Assembly (NCBI RefSeq): GCF_013415115.1
Contig: NZ_JACCDD010000001.1
Location: forward strand, 186,001 to 250,000
Reading direction: 5' to 3'
Source: Vreelandella zhaodongensis
GTDB lineage: Bacteria; Pseudomonadota; Gammaproteobacteria; Pseudomonadales; Halomonadaceae
DNA length: 64,000 bases
The translations under genes and the position numbers were made by a program. The notes under the pieces were generated by a model. That model was not told the origin of the DNA and ran no database searches. It saw nothing but the letters and a program-made list of their open reading frames with translations. Below are positions 1 to 8,224 of this stretch, in pieces (the stretch's first letter is position 1; each line of letters opens with the position of its first letter).

Positions 1-1487
1 AGCATAAGTTCGTACTTCGCGATATGGCTGTTGGCGAGATGGTGATTATGTACGGGGTTAGAGTCGGTAAAGTGACCCAGCCCATTGCGGCAGGTGAGGC
101 CATTACGACCGACAACCTGGTGCACTCGACGGAGGATTTACCTGCCAGTGCTCGCCAGGATGCATGGCAGCCCCCCGAAGTAACCGCGTTCGAGAAGACA
201 ACCTTTGACGGTTATCACCGCCCTGGCGGCCGAGTGGGAACAGCTAATGTTTGGTTAGTGGTGCCCTTGGTGTTTTGTGAGAACCGTAATATCGAAGTGT
301 TGCGCCAGTGCGTGGCTGATGCCCTAGGGGACGACCCTTTTTATGACTACAAACGCATGGCGAGGCAGTTATTGCACGGGGAAGATGCCCCTGAGTCAGC
401 TGTAACCGCTGGTGAACGGCTATTCCCCAACGTTGATGGTGTGCGTTTTCTTGTTCATCAGTTGGGTTGCGGTGGCACGGACAGCGATGCCGGAGCACTT
501 TGCCAGCTACTGGCGGGTTACATCTGTCATCCCAATGTGGCGGGCGCAACGGTACTTAGCCTGGGTTGCCAGAAAGCGCAGATTACTATGCTGCAAGAGG
601 CCATTAGCGCACGTGATCCCAATGGCTACAAGTCCGTCAGCTATTTCGAGCAGCAACGCTCTGAAAGCGAGGAGATGTTGATTCGTAATGCCCTGACAGC
701 GATTTTTGATGGCCTTAAGCAGGCCAATCAAGCGACACGGCAGCCAGCGCCGCTCTCTGAACTAACGTTGGGCGTTGAGTGCGGCGGCTCGGATGGTTTT
801 TCCGGAATCTCTGCCAATCCAGTGGTAGGAGCCGTGGTGGATCGTCTTGTGGCACTGGGCGGCAGCGGTATTTTGAGTGAGTTCCCGGAGCTGTGTGGTG
901 TTGAGCATGAGTTGCTTGCCCGTTGCAGTGAGCCGCGAGTGGCGGAGCGATTTGCGTCATTAATGTCGGCTTATCAGCGTCACGCTCAGGCAGTAGGGGC
1001 CGATTTCTCTATGAATCCTTCACCGGGCAACGTGCGTGATGGTTTGATCACTGACGCCATCAAGTCGGCCGGTGCTGCTAAGAAAGGGGGCGACAGCCCC
1101 GTGGTGGATGTGCTCGATTACACCGAACCCATGGTTCGCAAGGGGCTTAATCTACTCTGCACGCCTGGCAATGATGTCGAGTCTACCACCGGACTGGTTG
1201 GCTCCGGCGCCAACCTTGTGTTGTTTACCACTGGCTTAGGCACACCCACCGGTAACCCCGTGGCACCAGTGATCAAAATTGCCAGTAATAGCGAATTAGC
1301 GTGCCGGATGAGCGATGTGATCGATTTTGATGCAGGCCCGATTATTCGTGGTGAAGCTGATATCGCTGAGTTGGCGGATCAGCTGCTGAGCCTATGCATT
1401 GACACTGCATCGGGTCGCTATTTGACCAAGGCAGAACGTTTAGCGCAGCTGGACTTTATGCCTTGGAAACGGGGAGTGTCGCTGTGA
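1..1487 (+). CDS. uxaA: Altronate dehydratase family protein (UxaA-like), 5' end outside window
   Basis: The reading frame is open from base 3 to TGA 1485-1487, giving 494 visible residues. That is close to the usual family length near 495-500, so only a few N-terminal residues lie outside. The ATG at 24 is not the start: the residues just before it (HKFVLRD) match the usual start of the N-terminal SAF domain. The SAF domain covers roughly the first 75-80 residues and the D-galactarate/altronate dehydratase catalytic domain follows, with conserved GCGGTDSDA, GVECGGSDGFSG and GLGTPTGNP stretches. The family removes water from D-altronate to give 2-keto-3-deoxy-D-gluconate in the cytosol, using a metal ion. 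The downstream oxidoreductase overlaps its stop and a TRAP transporter follows, which fits uptake and use of a hexuronate or related sugar acid. Galactarate dehydratase or another acid-sugar dehydratase is possible; the exact substrate is inferred. Confidence 0.88.
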   Translation, partial: HKFVLRDMAVGEMVIMYGVRVGKVTQPIAAGEAITTDNLVHSTEDLPASARQDAWQPPEVTAFEKTTFDGYHRPGGRVGTANVWLVVPLVFCENRNIEVLRQCVADALGDDPFYDYKRMARQLLHGEDAPESAVTAGERLFPNVDGVRFLVHQLGCGGTDSDAGALCQLLAGYICHPNVAGATVLSLGCQKAQITMLQEAISARDPNGYKSVSYFEQQRSESEEMLIRNALTAIFDGLKQANQATRQPAPLSELTLGVECGGSDGFSGISANPVVGAVVDRLVALGGSGILSEFPELCGVEHELLARCSEPRVAERFASLMSAYQRHAQAVGADFSMNPSPGNVRDGLITDAIKSAGAAKKGGDSPVVDVLDYTEPMVRKGLNLLCTPGNDVESTTGLVGSGANLVLFTTGLGTPTGNPVAPVIKIASNSELACRMSDVIDFDAGPIIRGEADIAELADQLLSLCIDTASGRYLTKAERLAQLDFMPWKRGVSL

Positions 1488-2614
1488 AATTGTCGTTGCC
1501 CCAGGCGACTATCGTCCAGTTTGGCACCAGCCGTTTTCTGCTTGGTCATGTTGCCGCCTTTGCTGGCGCGGCAATTGAAAACAGCAGTAGCCAAGAGGCT
1601 GTGCTGGTCGTACAAACGTCGCAGCGTCCAGAAGGTAAAATCAAGGCAGCTGCTCTGGCACGGGAAGGAAGCTACCCGCTGCATATTAAGGGGCTGCGCG
1701 ATGGCCAGCGGGTTGATGAGCGATGCTCAATAGCTAGTATTGCAGGCAGCCTGATTGCTCAAGAGCAGTGGCAGGCGTTGGAACATCACTTTATCAATAC
1801 GGCACGCTGGGTGGTTTCCAATACGGGGGATAGTGGCTACCAAGTGGCCGACGATTCTAGTCTGGCGGCTCTGCCCAGGAGTTTTCCAGGCAAACTTACC
1901 AAACTTCTCTACGCGCGCTTCCAGGCAGGGCGGCCAGGGCTAACCATGCTGCCCTGTGAGTTGCTCAGCAGAAATGGACAGGTACTTAAAAAGATCGTGG
2001 CTACATTAGCGCGTAAGGATTATCAAGATACTCAGTTCAATGCATGGCTGGTGTCTGATTGCTGCTGGGTCAATACGCTGGTAGACCGCATTGTCTCGGC
2101 GCCACTGGAGCCAGTAGGAGCGGTGGCGGAGCCTTATGCGCTTTGGGCAATAGAGCAAACGCCCAGCCTAGTGATGCCCTTTGAGCATGCTGCCGTCGAG
2201 GTAGTAAGTTCATTACAACCTTACGAGTTACGTAAGTTACATATCCTCAATCTGGCCCATACCTACTTGGTTGATCAGTGGCGCCATCTAGGGCTAGCAG
2301 GCGTTAGCTACGTTAGAGAAGCCATACAGGAGCCGCAGCTACGTAATCGGCTCAGTGAGGTCATGGAGCGTGAGGTGCTGCCTGTTTTATCGCTGGAGCT
2401 ACCGGGTATGGACTTGGCGGCTTACTGGCTAACCACGCTGGAACGTTTTGAGAACCCCTACCTTGATCATCGCCTGGAAGATATTGCGAATTACCACCGC
2501 GATAAGCTGGCACGTCGTTTAAGCCCGGTAGTCTCCATGGCAACACCGTACAACATTCCAACGCCACGGCTTAATGCTGCGATTAAGCGGGCAGAGCATA
2601 TGGGAGGTGTCTGA
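1484..2614 (+). CDS. Mannitol dehydrogenase family oxidoreductase (tagaturonate reductase-like)
   Basis: 376 residues from GTG 1484, which overlaps the dehydratase stop by four bases (GTGA) and has a GGGGAG ribosome site at 1471-1476. A TTG at 1463 is in frame but lacks such a site. The N-terminus has a Rossmann-like FGTSRFLLGH, followed by VSNTGDSGY. The region around residue 250 (RKLHILNLAHT) matches the Lys...Asn..His active-site signature of polyol-specific long-chain dehydrogenases. Next to an altronate dehydratase the best reading is reduction of tagaturonate to altronate with NADH (UxaB role). The protein is about 100 residues shorter than E. coli UxaB or UxuB and closer in size to MtlD, so the exact substrate is uncertain. 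It is probably cytosolic and in one operon with its neighbours. Confidence 0.75.
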   Translation: MKLSLPQATIVQFGTSRFLLGHVAAFAGAAIENSSSQEAVLVVQTSQRPEGKIKAAALAREGSYPLHIKGLRDGQRVDERCSIASIAGSLIAQEQWQALEHHFINTARWVVSNTGDSGYQVADDSSLAALPRSFPGKLTKLLYARFQAGRPGLTMLPCELLSRNGQVLKKIVATLARKDYQDTQFNAWLVSDCCWVNTLVDRIVSAPLEPVGAVAEPYALWAIEQTPSLVMPFEHAAVEVVSSLQPYELRKLHILNLAHTYLVDQWRHLGLAGVSYVREAIQEPQLRNRLSEVMEREVLPVLSLELPGMDLAAYWLTTLERFENPYLDHRLEDIANYHRDKLARRLSPVVSMATPYNIPTPRLNAAIKRAEHMGGV

Positions 2615-2616
2615 TC

Positions 2617-2649
2617 GACTGGCTTCCATTTGGCGATAACCCGCCAGTC
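2617..2649 (+). promoter_or_regulatory. Intercistronic hairpin upstream of dctP
   Basis: GACTGGC at 2617-2623 can pair with GCCAGTC at 2643-2649, directly after the oxidoreductase stop. A second small hairpin (CTGCC 2672-2676 / GGCAG 2682-2686) follows. Neither has a T-run, so a processing or mRNA-stability role is more likely than termination. The function is inferred. Confidence 0.35.
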
Positions 2650-2726
2650 ACCCCAACGTTGTAAAACAACACTGCCTTAAGGGCAGGTGCAACTACCGTT
2701 AAACATAAAAAAAAGTGGAGTACGTC

Positions 2727-3713
2727 ATGCGCCTTAATCAACTCTCTATCGCTATTACGCTTGCGACGGTAACCAGCATTGGCTTTGCCACTGCTAGCCA
2801 TGCAAGCACCGTGATTCGTGTCGCTTATGGCAACCAGCCTGGTGAGCCAGTGGATGTGGCTGTTAACCAGTGGGCTGAATGGGTCAGCGAGGCAAGTAAT
2901 GGTGAGCTGGAACTGAAGGCATTTCCTGCCAGTCAGCTTGGCTCTGAAACCGACGTGTTGGAGCAGGCTCGGTTTGGTTCGGCGATTATTTCAATCACCG
3001 CTTACAGTAATTTTCTCGATTCGGTGCCTGATCTATCCGTCTTGGATGCTCCGTATTTAAGTGAAGATTTTGACGCCAAACTCAAGGTCTTTGATTCCGA
3101 CTGGTTTGCTGACCAGGTGGCGCAGGTGGAGTCTGCGGGGTACCACATTGTTATTCCTAACGCCGTGTACGGCGTCCGACACTTGTTGACGCGGCAGCCG
3201 GTGAGCAGCCCTGATGATCTCGATGGTGTAGGCGTACGTGTGCAGAACTCTCAGATGTACGTTGCGGCAATTCGCGCCATGGGGGCAACGCCCACGCCTA
3301 TGTCACTAGGGGATGTTTACCCCGCGTTAGCCCAGGGGATGGTGGATGGCGTCGAGAATCCGGCGGCTGTGCTCTATGGCGGTAAGTTTCATGAAGTGGT
3401 TAAGCACCTTAGCTTAACGGCGCATATGCATACCGTAGCCCCTTTCGTCACTGGCCAAGCGTTCTGGAACCAGCTTGACGAAGCGCAGCAGCAAATACTG
3501 ACCGAGACGGGTCAGCAAATGGCCGACTACCTCGCCAAACTAGTTGCCGAAGATAGTGAACAGGCGCTAGACAAACTGCGTAGCGAAGGGGTAGAGATTC
3601 ACGAAGTGGATACGACCCCTTTCCGAGAGCGAGCTGCCGAACAGATTCCAAGCGCGTTTCCGCAGTGGAGTGATGGTCTCTATGAGACTGTCTACGAGAT
3701 CATCAACGGCTAA
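2727..3713 (+). CDS. dctP: TRAP transporter periplasmic substrate-binding protein (DctP family)
   Basis: 328 residues from ATG 2727, which follows GTGGAG at 2715-2720; an in-frame GTG at 2715 is part of that ribosome site. A signal peptide covers about residues 1-30, with likely cleavage after the SHA of ATASHA. The mature part has the DctP fold features: VRVQNS with the conserved arginine that usually grips the substrate carboxylate, and a GDVYPALAQGMVDGVENP segment. The protein captures an organic acid in the periplasm and hands it to the DctQM membrane complex. The adjoining altronate-dehydratase and oxidoreductase genes suggest a sugar acid such as a hexuronate as ligand. This is inferred, since DctP sequence alone does not fix substrate. 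Confidence 0.93.
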   Translation: MRLNQLSIAITLATVTSIGFATASHASTVIRVAYGNQPGEPVDVAVNQWAEWVSEASNGELELKAFPASQLGSETDVLEQARFGSAIISITAYSNFLDSVPDLSVLDAPYLSEDFDAKLKVFDSDWFADQVAQVESAGYHIVIPNAVYGVRHLLTRQPVSSPDDLDGVGVRVQNSQMYVAAIRAMGATPTPMSLGDVYPALAQGMVDGVENPAAVLYGGKFHEVVKHLSLTAHMHTVAPFVTGQAFWNQLDEAQQQILTETGQQMADYLAKLVAEDSEQALDKLRSEGVEIHEVDTTPFRERAAEQIPSAFPQWSDGLYETVYEIING

Positions 3714-3730
3714 TGTGTGTGGGATTTTAT

Positions 3731-3756
3731 GCTCCCCCAGCACCTGCTGGGGGAGC
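3731..3756 (+). promoter_or_regulatory. Perfect 12-bp palindrome between dctP and dctQ
   Basis: GCTCCCCCAGCA at 3731-3742 is followed after CC by its exact reverse complement at 3745-3756. No T-run follows, and the dctQ ribosome site (GAGGAG, 3762-3767) lies just downstream. Hairpins in this position are known in binding-protein transport operons, where they protect the upstream mRNA and let the binding protein outnumber the membrane subunits. That role is inferred here. Confidence 0.7.
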
Positions 3757-3773
3757 GCGTCGAGGAGTCTGAT

Positions 3774-4247
3774 ATGAAGCGTATTTTCACGTGGCTAGAT
3801 CGGATCATGCGTTTTGATGAAGTTCTCGCTACGGCAGCTGTTTTCGCGCTCTTTCTAGTGGCCATTAGTAATATTTTTATGCGTTATCTGTTCAGTTCTC
3901 CTCTGGCATGGACAGAAGAAGTGCTTCAGCTACTACTGGTCTGGGCTACTTTTCTTGGGGCGAGTGCATTAGTACGCCGCCGAGAGCACGTGTTCATTAG
4001 TTTTGTTACCGATAAGCTTCCACCGCGCTTGGCGCGCTGGAATGAACAGCTATTTAGCACGGCTATCATTCTGATCAGTGCCCTGGTCATGCTGTATTGG
4101 GGAATCCAGTTGCTTAGTTTCTCAGCATTACGTAGTACGCCGATGCTGCAAATTCCCTATTACTGGATTCATGTTGCGATCCCTATCAGTGCCGCGGTGA
4201 TGATTTATCACTGTACGGTTCGGCTAGTTCAGCGATATCAACCATAG
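3774..4247 (+). CDS. dctQ: TRAP transporter small membrane subunit (DctQ family)
   Basis: 157 residues from ATG 3774, preceded by GAGGAG at 3762-3767. An upstream in-frame start at 3717 would run through the hairpin and has no ribosome site, so it is rejected. Four hydrophobic segments are visible (about residues 18-38, 49-66, 89-110 and 128-148), the usual DctQ topology in the inner membrane. The LAWTEEVLQLLLVWATFLGAS stretch around residues 45-65 is typical of the family. DctQ pairs with DctM to form the sodium-coupled TRAP membrane complex. The gene sits between dctP and dctM. Confidence 0.92.
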   Translation: MKRIFTWLDRIMRFDEVLATAAVFALFLVAISNIFMRYLFSSPLAWTEEVLQLLLVWATFLGASALVRRREHVFISFVTDKLPPRLARWNEQLFSTAIILISALVMLYWGIQLLSFSALRSTPMLQIPYYWIHVAIPISAAVMIYHCTVRLVQRYQP

Positions 4248-4259
4248 GAGCCAACTATC

Positions 4260-5543
4260 ATGGCTGTCAGCATTGCTCTTAGCGCACTGTTTTTGCTGTT
4301 TCTGTTAGGTACTCCTGTTGCGTTTGCGCTGTTTTTCTCTACCTTTCTTTACTTTGTTGTCGGGGCTGACCAGCCGACGATGTTGCTCATTCAGCGCTTA
4401 GCAGGGGGGCTGGAGTCTATATCGTTATTGGCCATCCCGTTTTTTATTATGGCCGGTGTGTTCATGAATTATTCTGGTATTACCGACCGTCTACTCAGAC
4501 TAGCTGAGCTACTGACGCGGCGTATGCACGGTGGGTTGGCTCAGGCGAACGTACTGTTGAGTACTTTTATGGGCGGGCTTTCTGGCTCCAACATTGCCGA
4601 TGCTGCTATGAACGCAAAACTGCTGGTGCCGACGATGACCGAGAAGGGCTATCCCAAGCCCTTCTCCGGTGCGGTAACGGCGGCATCGTCGCTGATTACA
4701 TCAACCATTCCACCCGGTATTGCATTGATTGTGTATGGCTACGTCAATAACGTATCCATAGGGCGCCTCTTTTTAGCAGGAGTCGTACCCGGAGTATTGA
4801 TGGCGATAAGCCTAATGGTGCTGGTTTCCTACCTATGCCGCCGCCATCACTATCAACCGCCTGAGCGCAAAAAAGTAACGCGTCATGAGTGGGTCAGTGT
4901 CACTCGCGCAGGCATCATCGCCTTAATGCTGCCCTTAGTGGTGATTGGGGGTATTCGTATAGGTCTTTTCACGCCCACCGAAGCGGGGGCTATGGCGGTG
5001 CTATACGCACTCATCGTTGGAGTTTTTGTTTATAAGCAGATGACGCCCAAGACCATCGCGTTGGCAACCAATGAGTCACTTCTGGCCTCTGTGAATGTGC
5101 TTTTCATTATTGCAGTGGCGTCAGGATTTGCCCGTTTTCTTACTTGGGAGCAGATACCTCAGGAAATTGCCATGCTCCTCTCTTCACAGGTTGGTAGTGC
5201 TATCGCCTTCCTGCTCTTGGCAAATGTGCTGCTGTTGATGTTAGGAATGTTTCTGGAAGGCAATGCCATCTTGATTGTGCTGTCACCGTTATTGGCACCT
5301 GTCGCTGCCCAGTTCGGTGTTGATCCGGTGCATTTCGGTATTGTTTTTATTATCAATGCCACGATTGGCACGATTACGCCCCCATTGGGGACGGTGATGT
5401 TTACTACCTGCAGTATCACAGGCATTGATGTGGCGTCTTTTATCCGTGCCGTTATGCCGTTCTGGTTGGTAATGGTGGGAGTGCTGCTATTGACGACCTT
5501 TGTGCCAGCGGTGTCGTTAGCGTTGCCTAATCTAGTGTTCTGA
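4260..5543 (+). CDS. dctM: TRAP transporter large permease subunit (DctM family)
   Basis: 427 residues, the standard DctM length, from ATG 4260 with a GGAG ribosome site 12 bases after the dctQ stop. It is a very hydrophobic protein with about 11-12 membrane segments. Signature stretches include GGLSGSNIADAAM (about residue 102), STIPPGIALIVYG and FTPTEAGAMAV, all typical of the transport core that moves organic acids with Na+ across the inner membrane. It is the last gene of the operon and is convergent with greB. The transported compound is not determined by sequence; the linked catabolic genes point to a sugar acid. Confidence 0.95.
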   Translation: MAVSIALSALFLLFLLGTPVAFALFFSTFLYFVVGADQPTMLLIQRLAGGLESISLLAIPFFIMAGVFMNYSGITDRLLRLAELLTRRMHGGLAQANVLLSTFMGGLSGSNIADAAMNAKLLVPTMTEKGYPKPFSGAVTAASSLITSTIPPGIALIVYGYVNNVSIGRLFLAGVVPGVLMAISLMVLVSYLCRRHHYQPPERKKVTRHEWVSVTRAGIIALMLPLVVIGGIRIGLFTPTEAGAMAVLYALIVGVFVYKQMTPKTIALATNESLLASVNVLFIIAVASGFARFLTWEQIPQEIAMLLSSQVGSAIAFLLLANVLLLMLGMFLEGNAILIVLSPLLAPVAAQFGVDPVHFGIVFIINATIGTITPPLGTVMFTTCSITGIDVASFIRAVMPFWLVMVGVLLLTTFVPAVSLALPNLVF

Positions 5544-5640
5544 TTAGGTAAAAAAGTGATACACCCCATACCGTACGAATCGGGGATGTCACCATGGCAG
5601 ACTGCTCGTTACAGGCTTAGCCACCTCAAGTAGCAGGTGC

Positions 5641-6174
5641 TTACATCCCCGCATAGCGAATAGTGATCACAGTATAGAATGTCTCGCCATTGGGCGTGAG
5701 CACCGTTATATCATCGCCGACTTCTTTACCCAGTAATGCCTTGGCCATGGGGGCATCGATACTGATCCAGCGCTTTTTGGTGTCGATTTCGTCGTGGCCA
5801 ACAATCCTCAGGTGGACTTGCTCGCCGTTTTCATCTTCTAGGCTTACATACGCGCCGAAAAAAACCTTGCTGGTGTCAGCGGGCAGGCGGTCAACAATTT
5901 GTAGTTCGTCTAAACGTTTCGTTAGGTAGCCAATGCGGGCAATAACGCGATTTAACTCTTTTTTGTTATAGGTGTAATCGGCATTTTCGCTGCGGTCACC
6001 TTGGGCGGCGGCCTCGCCGACTTTGGCCGAAATGGCGGGGCGTTTAACCCGCGCTAGGTGATCCAAGACAGCGCGCAGACGAGCCGCCCCCTCTGCTGTA
6101 ATCAGGTTGCTCTTAGGTTCTTGGCGCGGGTCTTTCGCTGGGTCGCGCCAGCGCGTCATATTGCGGCCTTTCAT
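5641..6174 (-). CDS. greB: Transcription elongation factor GreB
   Basis: 177 residues from ATG at 6174-6172. The start is set by a GGAGGTGG ribosome site seven bases upstream; an in-frame GTG at 6201 lies before that site and is rejected. The N-terminal coiled-coil domain carries GDRSENADYTYNKKEL, whose acidic tip residues enter the RNA polymerase secondary channel and trigger cleavage of backtracked RNA. The C-terminal FKBP-like domain has RIVGHDEID and SIDAPMAKALLGKEVGD. RSENADY-YNKK and VFFGAYV separate GreB from GreA. There is an N-terminal extension of roughly 20 residues compared with E. coli GreB (158). It is a single gene, convergent with dctM. Confidence 0.95.
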   Translation of the reverse strand: MKGRNMTRWRDPAKDPRQEPKSNLITAEGAARLRAVLDHLARVKRPAISAKVGEAAAQGDRSENADYTYNKKELNRVIARIGYLTKRLDELQIVDRLPADTSKVFFGAYVSLEDENGEQVHLRIVGHDEIDTKKRWISIDAPMAKALLGKEVGDDITVLTPNGETFYTVITIRYAGM

Positions 6175-6353
6175 TGCGTTTTCCACCTCCGTAAAGAGCA
6201 CCAGCTTACGCTAATGGCACTGTTGTTCACAAAACTCATATTTATTGGCGAATCATTCAAACGTTCGTTACATTATGAGGGTGGGTAATGTCAGGCCCAA
6301 AAAACAACTGTGTTATTTGCTAGAAGAGCACAAAAACAAACCAGGAGCTCATT

Positions 6354-6998
6354 ATGCGCGCAACCCGCTTATCACGCTTACTTATCGCCGCTGCCTTGGG
6401 TAGCACGTTGGTGCTAGCCCCGTTAGCAGCGTCTGCCTACGAGGGGGACGTGTTCTCGCTCAAAAATCGTTGGGAACATACCGTAACGCAGCTGCCCGCT
6501 AACCAGCGGGAGAGTACGTTAAAGTCATTGTCCAGTGAGGCGGAGCAACTTGCGAATCAGTACCCCAATGAAGCAGAGGTGCTGATCTGGCAAGGTATTG
6601 TGCTGGCTTCCTACGCCCGCGAACGGGGTGGGCTTGGGGCATTAGGCACAGCAGGCGATGCTCGGGATGTACTAGAGCGAGCCATTGAGATTGATCCACA
6701 GGGTGGCAATGGTTCGGCGTATGTCACGCTCGGTGCGCTCTATGATCGCGCCCCAGGAAGGCCGTTAGGCTTTGGCAACAGCAATACCGCAGAGCGAATG
6801 TTCCAACGGGCGCTGGAGATCCGCCCAGATGGGGTTGATGTGAATTATTACTACGCGACGTTCTTGAAGGACGAGGGAAATACCCAAGCGGCTCGCGAGC
6901 ATGCCCAGCGTGCGGTGAACGGTACTGCACGCGAGAGCCGTCAAGCATCTGATGAAGCGTTGCGTCGAGAGGCTGAAAAACTGTTGAGTCAGCTGTAG
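6354..6998 (+). CDS. Periplasmic tetratricopeptide-repeat protein, function unknown
   Basis: 214 residues from ATG 6354 with a CAGGAG ribosome site. A clear signal peptide covers residues 1-28 (hydrophobic core, ASA end before YEGD). The rest is helical with TPR-like repeats: EAEVLIWQGIVLASYAR, AYVTLGALYDRAPG with RMFQRALEIRPD, and NYYYATFLKDEGN with AREHAQRAVN. Such repeats usually bind other proteins. No enzyme motif is visible. The gene stands alone between divergent greB and nudF, so neighbours give no clue. I do not recognise a named family; a periplasmic scaffold role is only a guess. Confidence 0.75.
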   Translation: MRATRLSRLLIAAALGSTLVLAPLAASAYEGDVFSLKNRWEHTVTQLPANQRESTLKSLSSEAEQLANQYPNEAEVLIWQGIVLASYARERGGLGALGTAGDARDVLERAIEIDPQGGNGSAYVTLGALYDRAPGRPLGFGNSNTAERMFQRALEIRPDGVDVNYYYATFLKDEGNTQAAREHAQRAVNGTARESRQASDEALRREAEKLLSQL

Positions 6999-7088
6999 TT
7001 CTTCCCTTCCTAAAGGGTTGATAGGCGAATTGGCATTCCCAGTAGTAAGCATTGATAATAGAACGATTGTTAATACTGGGAGTGCTTC

Positions 7089-7775
7089 ATGGCATCTAGC
7101 CCTAATTCATTAGTGCCCGATGCGTCAGCGCCGCCTCAGTTAGGCCGAGACGATGTCGAGCTTATTCAGCGAGAGACCCTTTATCAGGGTTTTTTTCGCT
7201 TGGAAGCCATAGAGCTGCGGCATCGCCTCTTTGAAGGTGGCTGGAGCGGCACGGTGCGCCGTGAGGTGCATAACCGCTTTGATGCTGTTGGCGTGCTGCT
7301 TTATGACCCCGCTCGTGACACGCTAGTGCTCATCGAGCAGTTTCGTGCTGGCGCGATTGACGATCCGCTTTCCCCTTGGAAGTTGGAGTTGGTGGCGGGG
7401 TTGGCAGATAAAGACGAGCCACTTGAAGACGTTGCCCGCCGTGAAGCCTTGGAAGAGTCTGGCTGTCAGGTCGGCGCGTTGACGAAATTGCATACCTATT
7501 ACCCAAGCCCAGGGGCGTGTAACGAACGCGTGACACTCTTTTGTGGTTTAGTGGATACCCAGGGCATGGGGGGCATTCATGGGTTGGATGATGAACATGA
7601 AGATATTCGTGTTCACGTGGTGACTTTCCCGATGGCATGGGAACTCCTGGAGCAGGGAAGACTCGACAACGCCATGTGTTTGATTGGGCTACATTGGTTA
7701 GCGAGCCAACGCGCTTCGCTGCGTGCTGCTTCTCATCGAGCAGCGACGATGCCAAGCGAATCTGAAAAGGAGTGA
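7089..7775 (+). CDS. nudF: ADP-ribose diphosphatase (NUDIX hydrolase)
   Basis: 228 residues from ATG 7089 after GGGAGTG. The NUDIX box is intact at about residues 105-127: Gly, five residues, Glu, seven residues, then REALEESGC, which places the metal-binding glutamates. The downstream TYYPSPGACNERVTLF segment is characteristic of the ADP-ribose pyrophosphatase subgroup. The enzyme splits ADP-ribose into AMP and ribose 5-phosphate with Mg2+ in the cytosol. The gene heads a tightly packed unit with a DUF1249 gene and cpdA, the same order as nudF-yqiB-cpdA in E. coli, which supports the name. Confidence 0.93.
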   Translation: MASSPNSLVPDASAPPQLGRDDVELIQRETLYQGFFRLEAIELRHRLFEGGWSGTVRREVHNRFDAVGVLLYDPARDTLVLIEQFRAGAIDDPLSPWKLELVAGLADKDEPLEDVARREALEESGCQVGALTKLHTYYPSPGACNERVTLFCGLVDTQGMGGIHGLDDEHEDIRVHVVTFPMAWELLEQGRLDNAMCLIGLHWLASQRASLRAASHRAATMPSESEKE

Positions 7776-7777
7776 AC

Positions 7778-8224
7778 ATGGCTAGAACCGCCTATGTCAC
7801 CGATTTGAAGTCCCTGCAGGGCGAATGTAGCGCCAACTATATGCGCATGCTTCGTTTGGTAGGCGATATGGAAAGTGGCCAGCGGCGCGATATCGCGCTG
7901 CATGGTGACGACCAACATTTTGGTGATTTACATCTTAAAATTCTGGAGCATGCACCTTATACCACAATGGTGGAAGTGACCCAGAGCGGTCCCCTGGATG
8001 CCGTTATCGAAGGCCCCAGAATGCGTGTTCACCTCTACCACGATGTGCGTATGGCAGAAGTGACCGATTTTCAACGTGAGCGGCACTTTAGTGGCCGCTA
8101 CCGTTATCCGAATGCCAGAATGCATCAGCCCGATGAGAAACTGCAGCTTAATCGCTTTCTGGGTGAGTGGCTGGCGCATGGCCTAGCCCATGGGCATGCC
8201 TATGATATGCCGGAGTTACCCTGA
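7778..8224 (+). CDS. yqiB: DUF1249 family protein (YqiB-like)
   Basis: 148 residues from ATG 7778, five bases after AAGGAG; an in-frame GTG at 7772 overlaps that site and is unlikely. Family-typical segments are ANYMRMLRLVGDM near the N-terminus, VTQSGPLDA, the VRMAEVTDFQ stretch and a C-terminal LNRFLGEWLAHGLAHG. No signal peptide or membrane segment is visible, so it should be cytosolic. The function of DUF1249 is unknown. It sits exactly between nudF and cpdA, whose stop and start it nearly touches, as in E. coli, so it is probably co-transcribed with them. Confidence 0.88.
   Translation: MARTAYVTDLKSLQGECSANYMRMLRLVGDMESGQRRDIALHGDDQHFGDLHLKILEHAPYTTMVEVTQSGPLDAVIEGPRMRVHLYHDVRMAEVTDFQRERHFSGRYRYPNARMHQPDEKLQLNRFLGEWLAHGLAHGHAYDMPELP

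Noticed and set aside
5159..5569. 136-codon open frame antisense to dctM
   Set aside because: It lies wholly over the end of a well-supported TRAP permease gene and has no ribosome site or recognisable domain; a shadow frame.
5544..5640. Terminator between dctM and greB
   Set aside because: GTGATACACCCC and CGGGGATGTCAC can pair only with bulges and no T-run follows; too weak to call.
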